A stretch of DNA of 64,000 nt. Source: Athripsodes cinereus (Eukaryota > Arthropoda > Insecta > Trichoptera > Leptoceridae). The stretch lies in NCBI GenBank assembly GCA_947579605.1, contig OX388313.1, positions 806,001 to 870,000 of the forward strand. Reading direction: 5' to 3'. The translations under genes and the position numbers were made by a program. Below, one piece after another: positions 22,935 through 33,640 of this stretch (position 1 is its first letter; every line of letters begins with the position of its first letter). The notes beneath the pieces are model-generated. The model ran no database searches, was not told the origin of the DNA, and saw nothing but the letters and a program-made list of their open reading frames with translations.

Positions 22935-23110
22935 TTATTTATTTATTTATTTATTAATTTATTTATTTATTTATTCTTCTTGCACATCATCATTACATTA
23001 CAGTGTTAACAAAATAGTATAAAATTTTTAAAAACTAAGACGATGTGCAGTGGCGAGATTATCACTATAAAGTGATTTCTTCCATCTAACCATTTATCAT
23101 CATTGTGTTA
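22935..23110 (-). mobile_element. LINE 3' tail with TTTA microsatellite
   Basis: Reverse copy of 5785-5945: 'GATGGAAGAAATCACTTTAT', 'ATAATCTCGCCACTGCACAT' and a TAAA-type tail at 22937-22975. Confidence 0.7.
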
Positions 23111-24221
23111 GTCCATTATTTTATGAATACCCGTAGGCATTTCTAAATATTGGAATATTTGACAATAACACAAGATTATAAGTTTTCTTACTTGCCAATC
23201 TAACTTTAAAATATTGCCATAATCAATTTAAGCCATTCAAAACTGTATTAAAAATAGAAACTCTACATACATTTATGTACTAATATAATTTTGACATAAA
23301 TACAATATGAAGAATAAATAACAACTCATTTAAATGCTTAATTTGACATATTTGGCAAAGACACCAACGCATTTCTTCATAAATCCAAGATCGCAAGGCG
23401 TGTGTTAACAAAACATGTTTTTATCTGCCATCTGGTAACAATAGGCAGACATAATATAAGATTTACTTAATCACTTTCGATTTTACTGTTTATTTTAGCT
23501 ATGAATTAATAATATAAGTAAATAAATCTATTTTAATAATATTCTCAATACTTTCACTCATGCGCAGAAGTGGAAAAACAGACAAATGCAAAAAAGCTAC
23601 AAGTGTATCTAATATTCATATTTTATCAATGAAACTCAGCATTCTATCGAATCTATTTTTATAAAATAATACTTAGTAGTACAGTACTATGATTCTATGT
23701 ATAAATTGCACGGAGCAAGGTCAGTTAATACAGTCCTGTTTTATATCACTAACACAATGTTTCATCATTGCTGTAAAGTTTAATCTAAATTTACCTGGAA
23801 TCTGAAATCCTCACATTTTTATACGGACATCATCAGTAAATAAACATCGAATCACTATTCACTAGCATTTGAACCCAGCACTAAAATCTTAAGACCGTCT
23901 CAAGACTCTTTTTGTCAATTGAGGTGCCAGGAAAAATAAATTAACGATAACCGAACATTAGGTATTGTATATTTTTATATAATTGGTTATGGTTTAGTGT
24001 TATTTACACAGAACATGTCCTCAAGTATGCTGTATTGAGAATTAATCCCAGCAAACAGATGCGTCAATAGCTTCTATTTAAATTTTTATTTTGAATCCGT
24101 ATACAGATCTTTGAACAGTGCTTAACTTATTTCATTGAAGATGAAAGTTCGTATGGCAGGTATTATTTTGCATCTAATCTAAACTACAAGTCTTTCCAGA
24201 TTTAATGACGATGATAATAGA
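23111..24221. other. AT-rich stretch, no gene seen
   Basis: No supported coding or structural feature in about 1.1 kb. Confidence 0.5.
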
Positions 24222-24455
24222 TAAACTGGAGCTAACTTGGACATTTGGAGCGAATAGATGATGAAAGGATGGCGGAGAGGTATTATCTGAAAGAGGGACG
24301 TCCGAGAACTACGATGCTTGATCACGTGAATCAATTTCTCAAGTATGAAAAATCGTATGAATGCAGAAGAAACGAAAGAACTATGTAGAGATAGAGCTGT
24401 GTGGCGTTTCGTCCTTTTCGCATACCTCACTTGAGATACTGCATGAGTATGACTG
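24222..24455 (+). mobile_element. 5'-truncated RTE-type LINE
   Basis: Broken frames match 'GHVERMNDERM', 'RPRTT.LDHVNQ' and 'VEEAKELCRD' blocks of the RTE C-terminus. The end 'CCTCACTTGAGATACTGCAT' is a decayed version of the family terminus. Confidence 0.65.
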
Positions 24456-25282
24456 ATGATGTATGTTAAGTGTAATATCCATCTCAAGGGCGCCAGAGAT
24501 TCTTTTGAAAAAACGATGTCCTCAGTTAGCTCCTAAATATTGTTGTAGAATGCTTTGTCCAAAGATCCTCAGAAAATCTATTGCAGCAGACGATTTACCC
24601 ATATAATATTATAACAAACAACATTTGGGTCTAATAAAAACTAGAATTTTAATTGCACCAACATAACCTCGATACATCATAATATGACGATTGTCTACAG
24701 TTAAAACCTACTGTTTGTTCTGTAGTCACTTGCCTGCATGTTACGAATAAATGTACTAAATAATTGATAATATTCCTCAATAAAATGTATGTATTTGTTA
24801 CCTTGAAGATTTCAGCGTGGGCTATGCGAGCAGACCGCAACAGATGGTGTTAATAACATTATATTATGAATGTACATAATGATATGATATATCAACATTA
24901 TTATTGTTGTTTTTTATACAATGTACGTACTCCAAATATTTCCTGATAAACATACACGTCACCTTGTTAAATATCTATATAGTATATTAATCAAATCAAG
25001 AGCCTGTACCATTCCAATATATCGTTCCTGTAACTATTTACCAAACTAACAATTAGGAATACCGTGAAACTCACATCATTCTCAGGTATTGAAGACTCCC
25101 TTTCCATAGTTGGGGAACTTATATTTATAATCAAACTTTTATAGGTACTCAATAGCGGTCCCGAGTGGACGGCTTGAGTAACTGGCTGACCAAAACCGCT
25201 TTGAAGTACCTACGTAATCTTTTCTTCTACATTTAATTAAAATACTATTAAAAATGCAATGAATAACTTCTTTACGACTAAG
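24456..25282. other. No gene seen
   Basis: AT-rich; nothing recognised. Confidence 0.5.
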
Positions 25283-25370
25283 AATCTTAGAAGGGTCGTC
25301 CAGGCAGCCAGATATCTCATGGACGGAAGAACAGTGTTCTTTTTAGCCAACTGTTGTTGGACATTATATT
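25283..25370 (-). mobile_element. Fragment of the second RTE-like family
   Basis: Matches the 'GGACGGAAGAACAGTGCTCT' block of the copy at 39735-40208 (here 'GGACGGAAGAACAGTGTTCT', then TTTTAGCCAACTGTTGTTGG). Both ends are lost. Confidence 0.5.
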
Positions 25371-25825
25371 GATACATTGACCAAAGATATTAGATCGGTA
25401 ATTCAAAGAAAAAATCGGTCATGCGGCCGATCAAATTTTGCAACCAGTTTTAAACTGACGTTGGTTGTAAGACGATACGATACATTGCTAATGGTTGAAG
25501 GACATCGATGTTGGAAAACAAAAATTCCGAAAAAATGTACCGCGCTGTAAGTTTAGTATGTTTATGACATTGACAGAACTATCATCTCTTGATTAAAAAT
25601 CATTAGAATTTTATAACTCTTTCTATTGCCGACGTAAATTTATTATCGTTACATCCATACAGTGAATTATCGTCCATTCTTTATTATCATATTGTAAAAA
25701 TATCTGTTAATGTTCCTCATTTCACGCTTGCAGGTATTCATGGGGAAACGTAAAAGAATTAATGTTTTTGTCCCTAGTAGGTATTTTATCGGTATTCATT
25801 TTGTAAAACTCCATATTTAAACATA

Positions 25826-25918
25826 AATGACAAATATAAATGTGATTATTACTAATAGCTTTATAACAGTGACCTAGGTTTTGACATACGATGTCGTTTT
25901 CAAAATAAATATATTACA
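25826..25918 (-). repeat. Left arm of a long inverted repeat
   Basis: Pairs with 26583-26682 over about 95 bp. Central shared word: GTGACCTAGGTTTxxACATxCGATGTC. It carries a hammerhead-like core on the minus strand (25868-25904) in which GAAA has become AAAA. A single-arm relative lies at 36262-36425. Confidence 0.75.
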
Positions 25919-25944
25919 AAATCTTTTTATTGTTTATCTAAATC

Positions 25945-26572
25945 TTTTGCGAGGGATGGAAGATGTGACAAGGATATCGAAAGAAGAAAAGTAGCCGGTG
26001 CTAGGATTAATGGTGCACTTCGACCATTGGCTTGTGTCGAACATGGCAAAATTGCTAGTGCACAATGCACAATACCATCCTGGTACCGACACTTTTGTAT
26101 GCAAGCGAAACGTGAACATGGTTGAAGAAGGACGAAAGTGGAATAAATGCTGCGGAGATGAGATCGCTGAGGAGGATGGTTGGTAAAACGTTGCGTGATA
26201 GAGTGAGGAATGAGGATATTAGAAGAATGAGTGGATGCAAGAGGAGTGTTGTGGATAGAATGCGTGTAAATAAATTGAGATGGTTTGGTCATGTGGAACG
26301 AATGGAAGAGGAAAGAATGACAAAGAGGATATACTTGGCTGAAAGGAGGGGTGTGAGGAAGCGCGGGCGTCCGAGAACTACATGGCTTGAACATGTAGAT
26401 CAAATTCTCAAGGACGGCCGTGTTTTGAGTAAAAGAAACCGACGTGCGTGCATGAGAAATTGTATGACTGTGGAGGAAGCGAAAGAAGTATGTAAGGACA
26501 GATCTAATTCGTTCTCTCTGCCTACCCCACTTGGGATATGGCGTGAGGGAATAGATAGATAGATTATTATAG
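25945..26572 (+). pseudogene. 5'-truncated RTE-type LINE within an inverted repeat
   Basis: The copy starts near GAGGGATGGAAGATG and ends 'GGCGTGAGGGAATAGATAGA'. The frame 26122-26562 encodes 'NRRACMRNCMTVEEAKEVCK', 'KLRWFGHVERM' and 'RGVRKRGRPRTTWLEHVDQI', the RTE C-terminal region. It is the second-best RTE copy in the window. Upstream of 26122 the frame is broken relative to the copy at 37763-38530. The 229-codon frame on the opposite strand is an antisense shadow. Confidence 0.8.
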
Positions 26573-26582
26573 ATACAAAATT

Positions 26583-26682
26583 TAAGTAATAGGCTTGTTT
26601 GAAAATGACATCGCATGTTGAAACCTAGGTCACTATGATAAAGTTATTAGTAAAACTCTGAGTAAAATTTTTATTTGTCATT
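26583..26682 (+). repeat. Right arm of the long inverted repeat
   Basis: Reverse complement of 25826-25918. The plus strand has a hammerhead-like core at 26599-26633: TTGAAAA, T, GACAT/ATGTT stem, GAAA, CC-TA-GG, TC. Confidence 0.75.
26599..26633 (+). ncRNA. Hammerhead-like core with near-canonical helix III
   Basis: After a GACAT/ATGTT stem comes GAAACCTAGGTC. This gives A15.1-U16.1 with two C-G pairs and a C at the cleavage position, as in minimal type I hammerheads. The CUGANGA part has decayed to TTGAAAA, so this copy is probably inactive. Confidence 0.4.
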
Positions 26683-26947
26683 AATTGGTGCTTTTCAATT
26701 ATATTATCAGAAAATACCACGGATTGATTACATATCCCCTTATGTAGATACAGCCAAGTAAGATGTAAATAGCATTGATCTTTTAACACAATCCTCTTTT
26801 CGTATGTGGGCAGCTAATACTTACGTATTTAATTAATGTAACAAAGGTCAGAATCTTTGCAGTTTTTGTTAGCACCTTAGCATTAAGGTGGGCAATAAGT
26901 ACAAGTTAGCAGATACATACTTGTAATATGTACCTATACGAAGGATA

Positions 26948-27335
26948 CGAAGGAAGAATAAATGCTATTGAAATGCAATCGTTGAGAAGAACAGCTGGTA
27001 AAACGTTGTAAACTAGAGTTAGGATATTAAGAGACTATACGAATGTGGGAGGAGTGTTCTGGATAGAATGCGTCTAAATAAGTAGCGATGGTTTTGACAT
27101 GTGAAGCAATTGGCGATAAATGGACTAAAAATCAAGCATCAATATTTAAACGAAGAGATGTAAGAAAGCACCTTCGTTCGAGAATTCCGTGGTTTGACAA
27201 CATGGATCAATTCTCAAGGACGGCTCCGTATTGAGTAGAATAAATCGGCGTACCTATATGACGAAATGCAGGAAAATATGGAGGAGGCAAAGGACAGTTT
27301 GAATCTCTGTCTACCTCACAAAGGATAGAGATAGT
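26948..27335 (+). mobile_element. Degenerate RTE-type LINE
   Basis: Broken frames retain 'NAIEMQSLRR', 'VLDRMRLNK' and a 'CLPHKG'-like terminus. Many stops and deletions make it an old copy. It sits 270 bp after the 25945-26572 copy in the same orientation. Confidence 0.65.
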
Positions 27336-27364
27336 ATTTATAGTATTTGTACACATGTATTGTA

Positions 27365-27540
27365 TATAGTGAGTTACAATCCAATGATTGGTCTGCAACG
27401 AATTTGAATTTTCTTCTCCATTCCCTCCTATTTTCAGCTAGTCTCTTTAGTTGTATGTATGTGCCACAGTTCATGTCATTTTTCAGTTGGTCCATGTAGG
27501 TGTCTCTTGGTCAGCCTCTATCATTTATGCCTTCGGTCTT
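27365..27540 (-). mobile_element. LINE C-terminal fragment (YMDQLKNDM type)
   Basis: Minus-strand residues include RDTYMDQLKNDMNCGTYIQL and LAENRREWRRKFKFVADQS. These match the plus-strand copy at 55322-55485 closely, so both belong to one RTE-like family. Confidence 0.65.
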
Positions 27541-27567
27541 GCCCTCAGCGATGGTGATGAATTGGAT

Positions 27568-27717
27568 AAATTGAAACAAGCGTTTCGTTCTACTATAGAC
27601 TAAATAACGCGAGAGAGACGTCTTTCGACTTATGAGGTCAGATTGAAAGATGTAAGTCGAAAGACGTCTTTGTCGCGTTGTTTAATCTATAGTAGAACGA
27701 AACGCCTGTTTCAATTT
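27568..27717. mobile_element. Palindromic hairpin element, about 64-bp arms
   Basis: The left arm from AAATTGAAACAAGCGTTTCG to TCGACTTA pairs with the right arm ending ACGAAACGCCTGTTTCAATTT, with few mismatches and a loop of about 20 bp. The word GAGAGACGTCTTTCG in the arm recurs at about 53680-53696. No coding capacity; MITE-like. Confidence 0.8.
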
Positions 27718-27789
27718 CTCCAACGATAGATATATGTACATCAATTTTCAATTTTCCATTAGGAATCCCATATGATGAATTCTGTTATT

Positions 27790-28322
27790 AGCACTTACTG
27801 GTCGAACTCGGTATGACAAAGCTATCTGACAGACGTGTAATAATAGATCTCATAGTCCTCAGTAAAATACTCATTTCAAACTTTGACTGCCCAGAACTTG
27901 TTGCTATGATCAATTTTCATGTACCAAACCGTTCTACAAGACAAAATATGTTATTTCAGGAAGCGCAGGCAAGGACCAACTATCACAAACATTCTATTAT
28001 AAATCGCTTTCACATTCTCGGAAATAAATTCAATAATTTAATGGACTTGTTCCATGATCCAATCCACATACTAAAGTTAAATCTATTTGCACATTACAGT
28101 CACATTTATATGGACAATAATCAGGAATCAACATCTTAGCAGGAACCCTTCCTCCTTTATATACCTACCCATGTTTTTTTATATATGTTTGTAATATTGA
28201 TTTATTAATATTGTGTTTGGTACCTATGTTTTGTTTTGTTATGATATTGTACCTATGTAAAAAAAAAAATATTGTGTAAAAGGCTAATTAGCCGTAAACA
28301 AATAAATAAATAAATAAATAAT
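27790..28322 (+). pseudogene. Jockey/CR1-like LINE 3' end
   Basis: The frame 27813-28139 ends with 'FHVPNRSTRQNMLFQEAQAR' and 'TNYHKHSIINRFHILGNKFN', the closing residues of a family of insect LINE polyproteins (R..LF......RTNY...S.I.R......N). It is followed by about 180 bp of untranslated sequence, 'AAAGGCTAATTAGCCGTAAA' (a small palindrome) and an AATA microsatellite tail at 28300-28322. The catalytic part is absent. Confidence 0.7.
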
Positions 28323-28601
28323 ATCTATGAACTTATGATAATAAGTAAACGTAAGAAGTTGCGCCACACAGCATCTCAATATGCGTAGGCGGAATGTAAC
28401 AGGGTGGGTGATACATACAGTAATAAACAGCGAGATTTATAGATCTGTTATATAAAATTAAATATGTAGGTATTGCTGCTTTGTTAGCTACGTCATAAAA
28501 TTATATCGTGTTTCATTTTTAGTGGCGAAAAGTTTATAGGTTAAAGTTTCATCGAGTACCTAACCTTCGTTGTTTAGTTTGTGAGTCGATATTTTAAATT
28601 C

Positions 28602-28902
28602 GAACTGTTGAAGTCATCCATCCTCAATGTCTTGGTGAATTGACACCGGAAAGAACGAATACAATGGTTTGGACATGTGGAGCGTATGAATGATGATAGG
28701 ATGACAAAGACGATGTATCTATCTGTCTGTCTGAAAGAGGGTGTGTGAGAAAGTGCAGATATCAAATTCTCAAAGACGGCCTTGTGTTCAGTAGCAGTAA
28801 TCGGCGTACGTGGATGATAAATTGTGTGAATGTAGAGAAAGAGGAGGAAGTAGGTAGAAGGATAGATCTATATGGCGTTCACAATGTGAGGGTATAGATA
28901 TG
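28602..28902 (+). mobile_element. RTE-type LINE 3' end beside a TAG-repeat fragment
   Basis: 28655-28902 is a degenerate RTE 3' end ('TGGTTTGGACATGTGGAGCG', 'GGCGTTCACAATGTGAGGGT'). 28602-28650 matches part of the TAG-tailed family ('CATCCTCAATGTCTTGGTGA'). Confidence 0.6.
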
Positions 28903-29224
28903 TTTTTAATACAACGACTTGGGTTTATTTATCTTCTCTTGTTCGCGGTATGACTATAGCACATGTCTTATAATGAATATAGCGTGTTAGAGTAATCAGA
29001 TTTATTAATATTTATTAAGTGTATGAACGGAGTATGTTTTTCACTTCGTTGGCCAATGATTGTTTTTATTAGCCAAGTGGTTGGACTCATGTTAGTGTTG
29101 TCCACTGTAATGACGTAGATAATATATTATATTATGTAATTATCTGGTTAAAGAAAATATTACAATGAGGAATTGTAATAATATTTTTGAAATTGGAAAA
29201 AAAGTGACTAACATTTATACCTTC

Positions 29225-29428
29225 ACAGCATCTCCGAAAATTGAGGTAGCCAGAAAACTAAACTGCAAGTAATAAACATACAAGCAGTCCATTCCGTGCC
29301 AGTAAAATAAGTCATTCAGGATGGGTAGCATTCCCTCATCGCCAAATTGTGGATGTTAATTCTCCTAAGAGGATATACTTGTCTGAAAAAAAGGGTGTGA
29401 GGAAACGCGGGCGTCTGAGAACCACTTG
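29225..29428. mobile_element. TAG-tailed family body joined to RTE fragment
   Basis: 29225-29365 contains 'GTCATTCAGGATGGGTAGCA' and 'CTCATCGCCAAATTGTGG' (TAG-tailed family, minus sense). 29368-29428 is an RTE piece ('AAGAGGATATACTTGTCTGA', 'GAAACGCGGGCGTC'). The junction is abrupt. Confidence 0.6.
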
Positions 29429-29429
29429 A

Positions 29430-29885
29430 GTTTTTCCCACCACTTTCCCCTGGATGTTTCAAGAGCAGAGCTCCTATATCATCCTCAACGAAACATTTTT
29501 TTTCTAAAGGAGGGCACAGGGTTTGCCAGATGGGCTCTCTTCGACAAAATCACATATTTACTGGACATTGAAAAGAGACCCATCTCACACCCAGATATTT
29601 CAGTAGGTAATCGTAGATTCCCATTTATCCGCACATTCAAACAAAAGTTGTCCTCACAAGCGGCCAAAACTGCCATCGTAGGAATCTTTCATACTACTTC
29701 TCTCTTCAATGTTCCTTTTGGAAGACAATTTTTACAGGTCATTAAGGGTTTTCCAACCACTTTCCCCAGGATTTTTTAAGAGCTGAGCTCTTATATCATC
29801 CAGACTCAACGAAACAAAAAAATCAAAGGGAGGGCTCAGGATTTGCCTTAAGGGCTTCCACCGACAAAATCCTCCCATAAACTAC
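29430..29885 (+). repeat. Two-unit direct duplication of unknown sequence
   Basis: The block 'CCACTTTCCCCTGGATGTTT'...'GAGCTCCTATATCATCC' is repeated about 318 bp downstream as 'CCACTTTCCCCAGGATTTTT'...'GAGCTCTTATATCATCC'. The first unit carries a 117-codon open frame with no recognised domain, and the second is frame-broken. It may be part of an unclassified element. A fragment of the TAG-tailed family follows at about 29970-30005. Confidence 0.6.
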
Positions 29886-30005
29886 AACCCTTAATGTCCC
29901 TTGGAGCAGATACTCACTACAAGCTACTACTCACTTCTACAATATTCTTACAAACTATTTTTACAGGACACTCGAAAACTTACAGAAATGGGTGGGAGAA
30001 CTATT

Positions 30006-30720
30006 CTTTACTAGTCTATACCATAAAGATCAATGTTTTTGAAATAATTAAGTGGGCAAGCCCATAATTCGTAACATGATAAACCCTTTTGAATTATTAA
30101 CTCTAAAACAACTGATTTTCAATACTTACTTACTTACAAAAAGCAATAAAACTGAGGTAATCGAACTCATTCGTTTTCGTTTCACATTATAATTATAATA
30201 TTATTACGATACATTTTCATGATAACAACAAAACGAAAATACAATAAATAAAGTTAATAATAGTACCACTCTACTACTACGATAAATCTAATAAAAACTT
30301 TAAAAGTTTGTGTCCGTTGGTAAATATGTATGTATGTGTAATTGTGTATAAAAGATCAGAGAGAATTTTTTTCACAAATTCAACTGAAAAATTGGTAATG
30401 AGGCCAATCAAATAATGGGGCCAAAATAATTTCAAATCAATAAGTCTTAAACAGGCGTTGGTTCAAACATTATACATATATTCATATTATCTCCCTCGCT
30501 GTGAATGCATTAAAAAAAGTGTAGGATAATGCGACCAAACACAATATATTGCAAGGCTCGAAGGACATTCATTGATGTTTTTATTGTAGAGATATTTTTA
30601 TGGCTTTGTCAGATATATAGGATGTGCAACACTTAAGTAGGATGAGGCAATAAGCATCTTAATGTTATCATGTATTAAATTATTATTTTTCAATTAAAAT
30701 AATTAATATCATAAAATTTC
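30006..30720. other. No gene seen
   Basis: AT-rich; no supported feature. 'CCAATCAAATAATGGGGCCA' near 30400 resembles the sequence at about 25420 (GCGGCCGATCAAATTTTG), suggesting a weak dispersed repeat. Confidence 0.4.
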
Positions 30721-30890
30721 ACTATCTATCTATCTATACCCTCACGCCGTGTCCCAGGAGGGGTAAGCAGAGAGAACGGAACTCTTTCAGATAAATACAT
30801 CCTCTTTGTCATTCTTTCATCTTGCATTCGCTCACTTCACTACCCATCCTTAATATCTTAATTTTTTGATGGCACAGAGTGGACAGTAGG
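30721..30890 (-). mobile_element. RTE-type LINE 3' end plus TAG-family fragment
   Basis: Minus strand ends 'CTGCTTACCCCTCCTGGGAC', 'ACGGCGTGAGGGTATAGATA' with a TAGATAGATAG tail at 30721-30738. After about 30840 a plus-sense fragment of the TAG-tailed family begins ('CTACCCATCCTTAATATCTT'). Confidence 0.7.
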
Positions 30891-31359
30891 TATATTTCTA
30901 GAAAATATATTTTATTCGTCATTGCTTCATCATCCGTTGCCTTCATAATATGTCCAAACTCCAAACTATTGCAACTGATTTACACTTCTCCTATCCACAA
31001 TACACAGGGCTTATTTCTAGTCTATCATGTATACCTAATCAAAGGTAATAAAAAACTCAGTACTTAATGGAAATGTATTATGTGAAGTTTAGTAGCGGAG
31101 GCAGTTAGGATTATATTTATTATGGTCACCAATCAAACGAATAAATCATTCCTTAGAAGCCATTAAAAATGAGGACCTCCTCATACAGATATGTACAAAA
31201 AAGAGAAGCTAAAAGACATTGAAATATTTCTGCGTACTCGATAGTGTTGGTTGACCAGGCCATGGGTCAGAATCTATGGTCCGTGAGTAGTATACGAATC
31301 CTGTGCAGTTTTGACAAAATTCCCAATGCATACTGGATATGTAAATTAAGACCTCAAAA

Positions 31360-31620
31360 TTCTACTACTACTTTACCATCACGGAATCTAGCACAAGTGG
31401 GGTAGTCAGTGAATTAACTTTGTGTAATAAAGATCCAAGTCGTTCTCTTATGCTATAAAACATTCAGAATGAGAATGAAATTGAAGTTTTTAAATTTGTT
31501 TAAGTCTTAAATTTTATGTTTCACTAATACATGCACCTGCATTTTACAGGACCTCGGAAAGTTACAGAGTGGAGACCTACTCTATTCTCTATGACCTAGC
31601 ATTACGCTGAAGAGCCATTT
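31360..31620 (-). mobile_element. TAG-tailed RTE-like short retroposon
   Basis: Starts with CTACTACTACTTTACCATCACGG and continues with diverged body blocks and a distal 'TTTTACAGGACCTCGGAAAG'. No coding capacity. Confidence 0.55.
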
Positions 31621-32067
31621 TTGGCTCCCGAATTTTTCGTACACGAGAGCCTGTTTTATGCTTACGAAAGAGGACTTTTCTAAAAATCTGTCGTTGGTTC
31701 CCAAAAGAAATTCAATTAAGTATTTATATTTGACTCATTTGAGTAAGAAATTTTCCCACCCCTGGACATTAGCCAACAGATTACAGAACAATGCTTTTAA
31801 GTTGATTATAGGTCTGTGAAAGATGATGGTAGCGCAAGTGACTAATGGAAGACATAGTTACGTAGACAGGGTCTTCCTAGTTCGTGATCAAAGAAGCTGT
31901 CATTAAATATATAGATTCAAGTGTTATCAATGACTGAATTTGATGTGTTTTTTTACTAACCTTATCTGTGTTTTTTTGGATATTTTTTATACCTTAACAC
32001 TCAGTGCACTTATTCATTCATTATTGTAGGATATTTTTTTTATTACAAATGATTTTGATCACTAATA

Positions 32068-32240
32068 ATTGAGATGATCGGTAGCTAGACGGCAAAGTCT
32101 CAGACTTGCAAGCAAGATATTACAGATTCGAATCCTTTAGCTACCGACTTACTCTACATGCATGATGCTTTTTGTAAGGATGTTTAGGGGTGTATTTGGG
32201 TCTTTTATAAATCATGATTCATTCAAAAATAATAACTTAA
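32068..32240 (+). mobile_element. tRNA-derived SINE
   Basis: A-box-like GTAGCTAGACGG (32081-32092) and a B-box GATTCGAATCC (32125-32135) lie 33 bp apart, as in tRNA-derived SINE heads. The tail part 'TTTGTAAGGATGTTTAGGGG' with 'TGTATTTGGGTC' matches fragments at 7703-7750 and 36125-36190. The head does not fold into a complete tRNA. Confidence 0.65.
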
Positions 32241-32419
32241 GGAGGCTCTTATAAAACTGGTATCATAGAACAAGTCAATTCCATTATTTACTAAATTATC
32301 CATAAGTATCCAGTTCTAGCCCGAGAGCCATTTAATTTAAAAGGTCTATATATCAAACCGATGACGATATTGGTTCATTTTTTTAATGCATTTGCCATTC
32401 AGATCCTAAAGATTCAGCG

Positions 32420-32645
32420 CCAAATTTCTCAATAAGTTGACTACAGTGGTGGTCACCTCATGTAGGTCCTCCCAATCAAACTCAAAGCCATACAGAAGAC
32501 ACTCCACAATGTGGTTCATTGTCTGGCATTTTAAGCCAGACAATGAAAAACTCCGTATGAGCATATGGTCTGTACAACTGCCATATCCTGTTCGAAGTCT
32601 ATTATGTTTGGTTCAATGTTTGCGTGGCAGTGTCTAGATGACTAT
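32420..32645 (-). mobile_element. Jockey-type LINE C-terminal fragment
   Basis: Minus-strand frames contain QTMNHIVECLLYGF and WEDLHEVTTTVVNLL. This is the cysteine/histidine-containing ending (CG..QTM.HIV.CP) of jockey/R1-like LINEs, with the first cysteines damaged. It points toward the plus-strand fragment at 32800-33005. Confidence 0.6.
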
Positions 32646-32799
32646 TCACCACCCCTGCCTTAGTCCATTGGTATATCCAGTCCTCATTCATATTTGGATG
32701 ATGTAGGGATAATTTCACATCTCTCCACAAACATATTCTAAATTATGAGAAATGACCTGATAGACAGTACCACGAGTATAGTTATTATAATATTCAACA

Positions 32800-33005
32800 T
32801 CCCAATGAAAGTCTTGCTTCCAGACCATGGCCAATGTGGAAAACCCTCAACAGGATCAGAACAGGAGTAGGACGCACTTGGAAGAACCTTTAGAGATGGG
32901 TTTGGCTGAGAGCACGGTGTGTGACTGTGGAGAAGAACAAAATACTCGGCACCTCCTGACATGTCCAATGGCTCCTAGACAGTGACACTGGGAGGAATTC
33001 GTGTA
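32800..33005 (+). mobile_element. Jockey-type LINE C-terminal fragment
   Basis: Two overlapping frames give WKTLNRIRTGVGRTWKNL and then AESTVCDCGEEQNTRHLLTC. Together they show the RTG.GR and C.CG.EQ...H.L..CP motifs of the same LINE region. A frameshift separates them. Confidence 0.65.
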
Positions 33006-33100
33006 GCGAACTCACCTGGGGGGAGCTGCTTTCTGGGAGGGAATGGGAATATAGATTTTAATGTTTTGTTATTTTTATCGTTTGCCGACCGACACGTTAA

Positions 33101-33637
33101 TGGGGTGTTCACATTTGGCGAATATCGCCAGCCGAATTTCAAAATATAACGCCAGGCGAAAAAACAAAATTCGCCGTACGCCCATTGATCGTCACACCTG
33201 TTCACACAAGTCCACCTATATACAAACGATCTGTCAGATGCGCTTTGATTTTGACACTGTTTTCAAAATGGCGTCGAGATGGAGATCGCGAAGTGTTTAT
33301 TTTTAGTCGAAAATGTTATAGTAGAGGTTATAAGGCGCCTTTTACTTAAGAAAACAAACGCCACAAACCAACAAAAAAGATAACAGCTGTCACGAAGCGG
33401 GAAACATTATAAAATTTATAGGTTATAAAGCTTTTACCATAGATACAAACGCCGCGCATATCTGCGCATGTGCAAATCGTTCAATCGGCCGAGAAAGTTG
33501 GAAGGTGGTCAACTCGAGACGATATCGTTTCTACTGGTTTTTATCGTTTCAGACTAGCTGTCATTTTGTTCACACGGTTCAAATGGCTGGCGATATTTTG
33601 GTGCCCTGGCGATATTCGCCAAAGTGAGAACACCACA
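33101..33637. mobile_element. Complete Harbinger-like MITE
   Basis: Termini are TGGGGTGTTCACATTTGGCG on the left and the reverse complement of TGTGGTGTTCTCACTTTGGC on the right. Both run into GAATATCGCCAG, giving roughly 30-bp terminal inverted repeats. TAA flanks both sides (33098-33100 and 33638-33640), the three-base target expected of PIF/Harbinger elements. At 537 bp with no transposase it is non-autonomous. A truncated copy lies at 13289-13410. Confidence 0.8.
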
Positions 33638-33640
33638 TAA

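Noticed and set aside
25927..26616. 229-codon minus-strand open frame
   Set aside because: It is the antisense of the RTE copy at 25945-26572; composition and repeats follow from that copy.
32075..32150. tRNA gene on the plus strand
   Set aside because: Good B box but no complete fold, and it is followed by a tail shared with other fragments; called a SINE.
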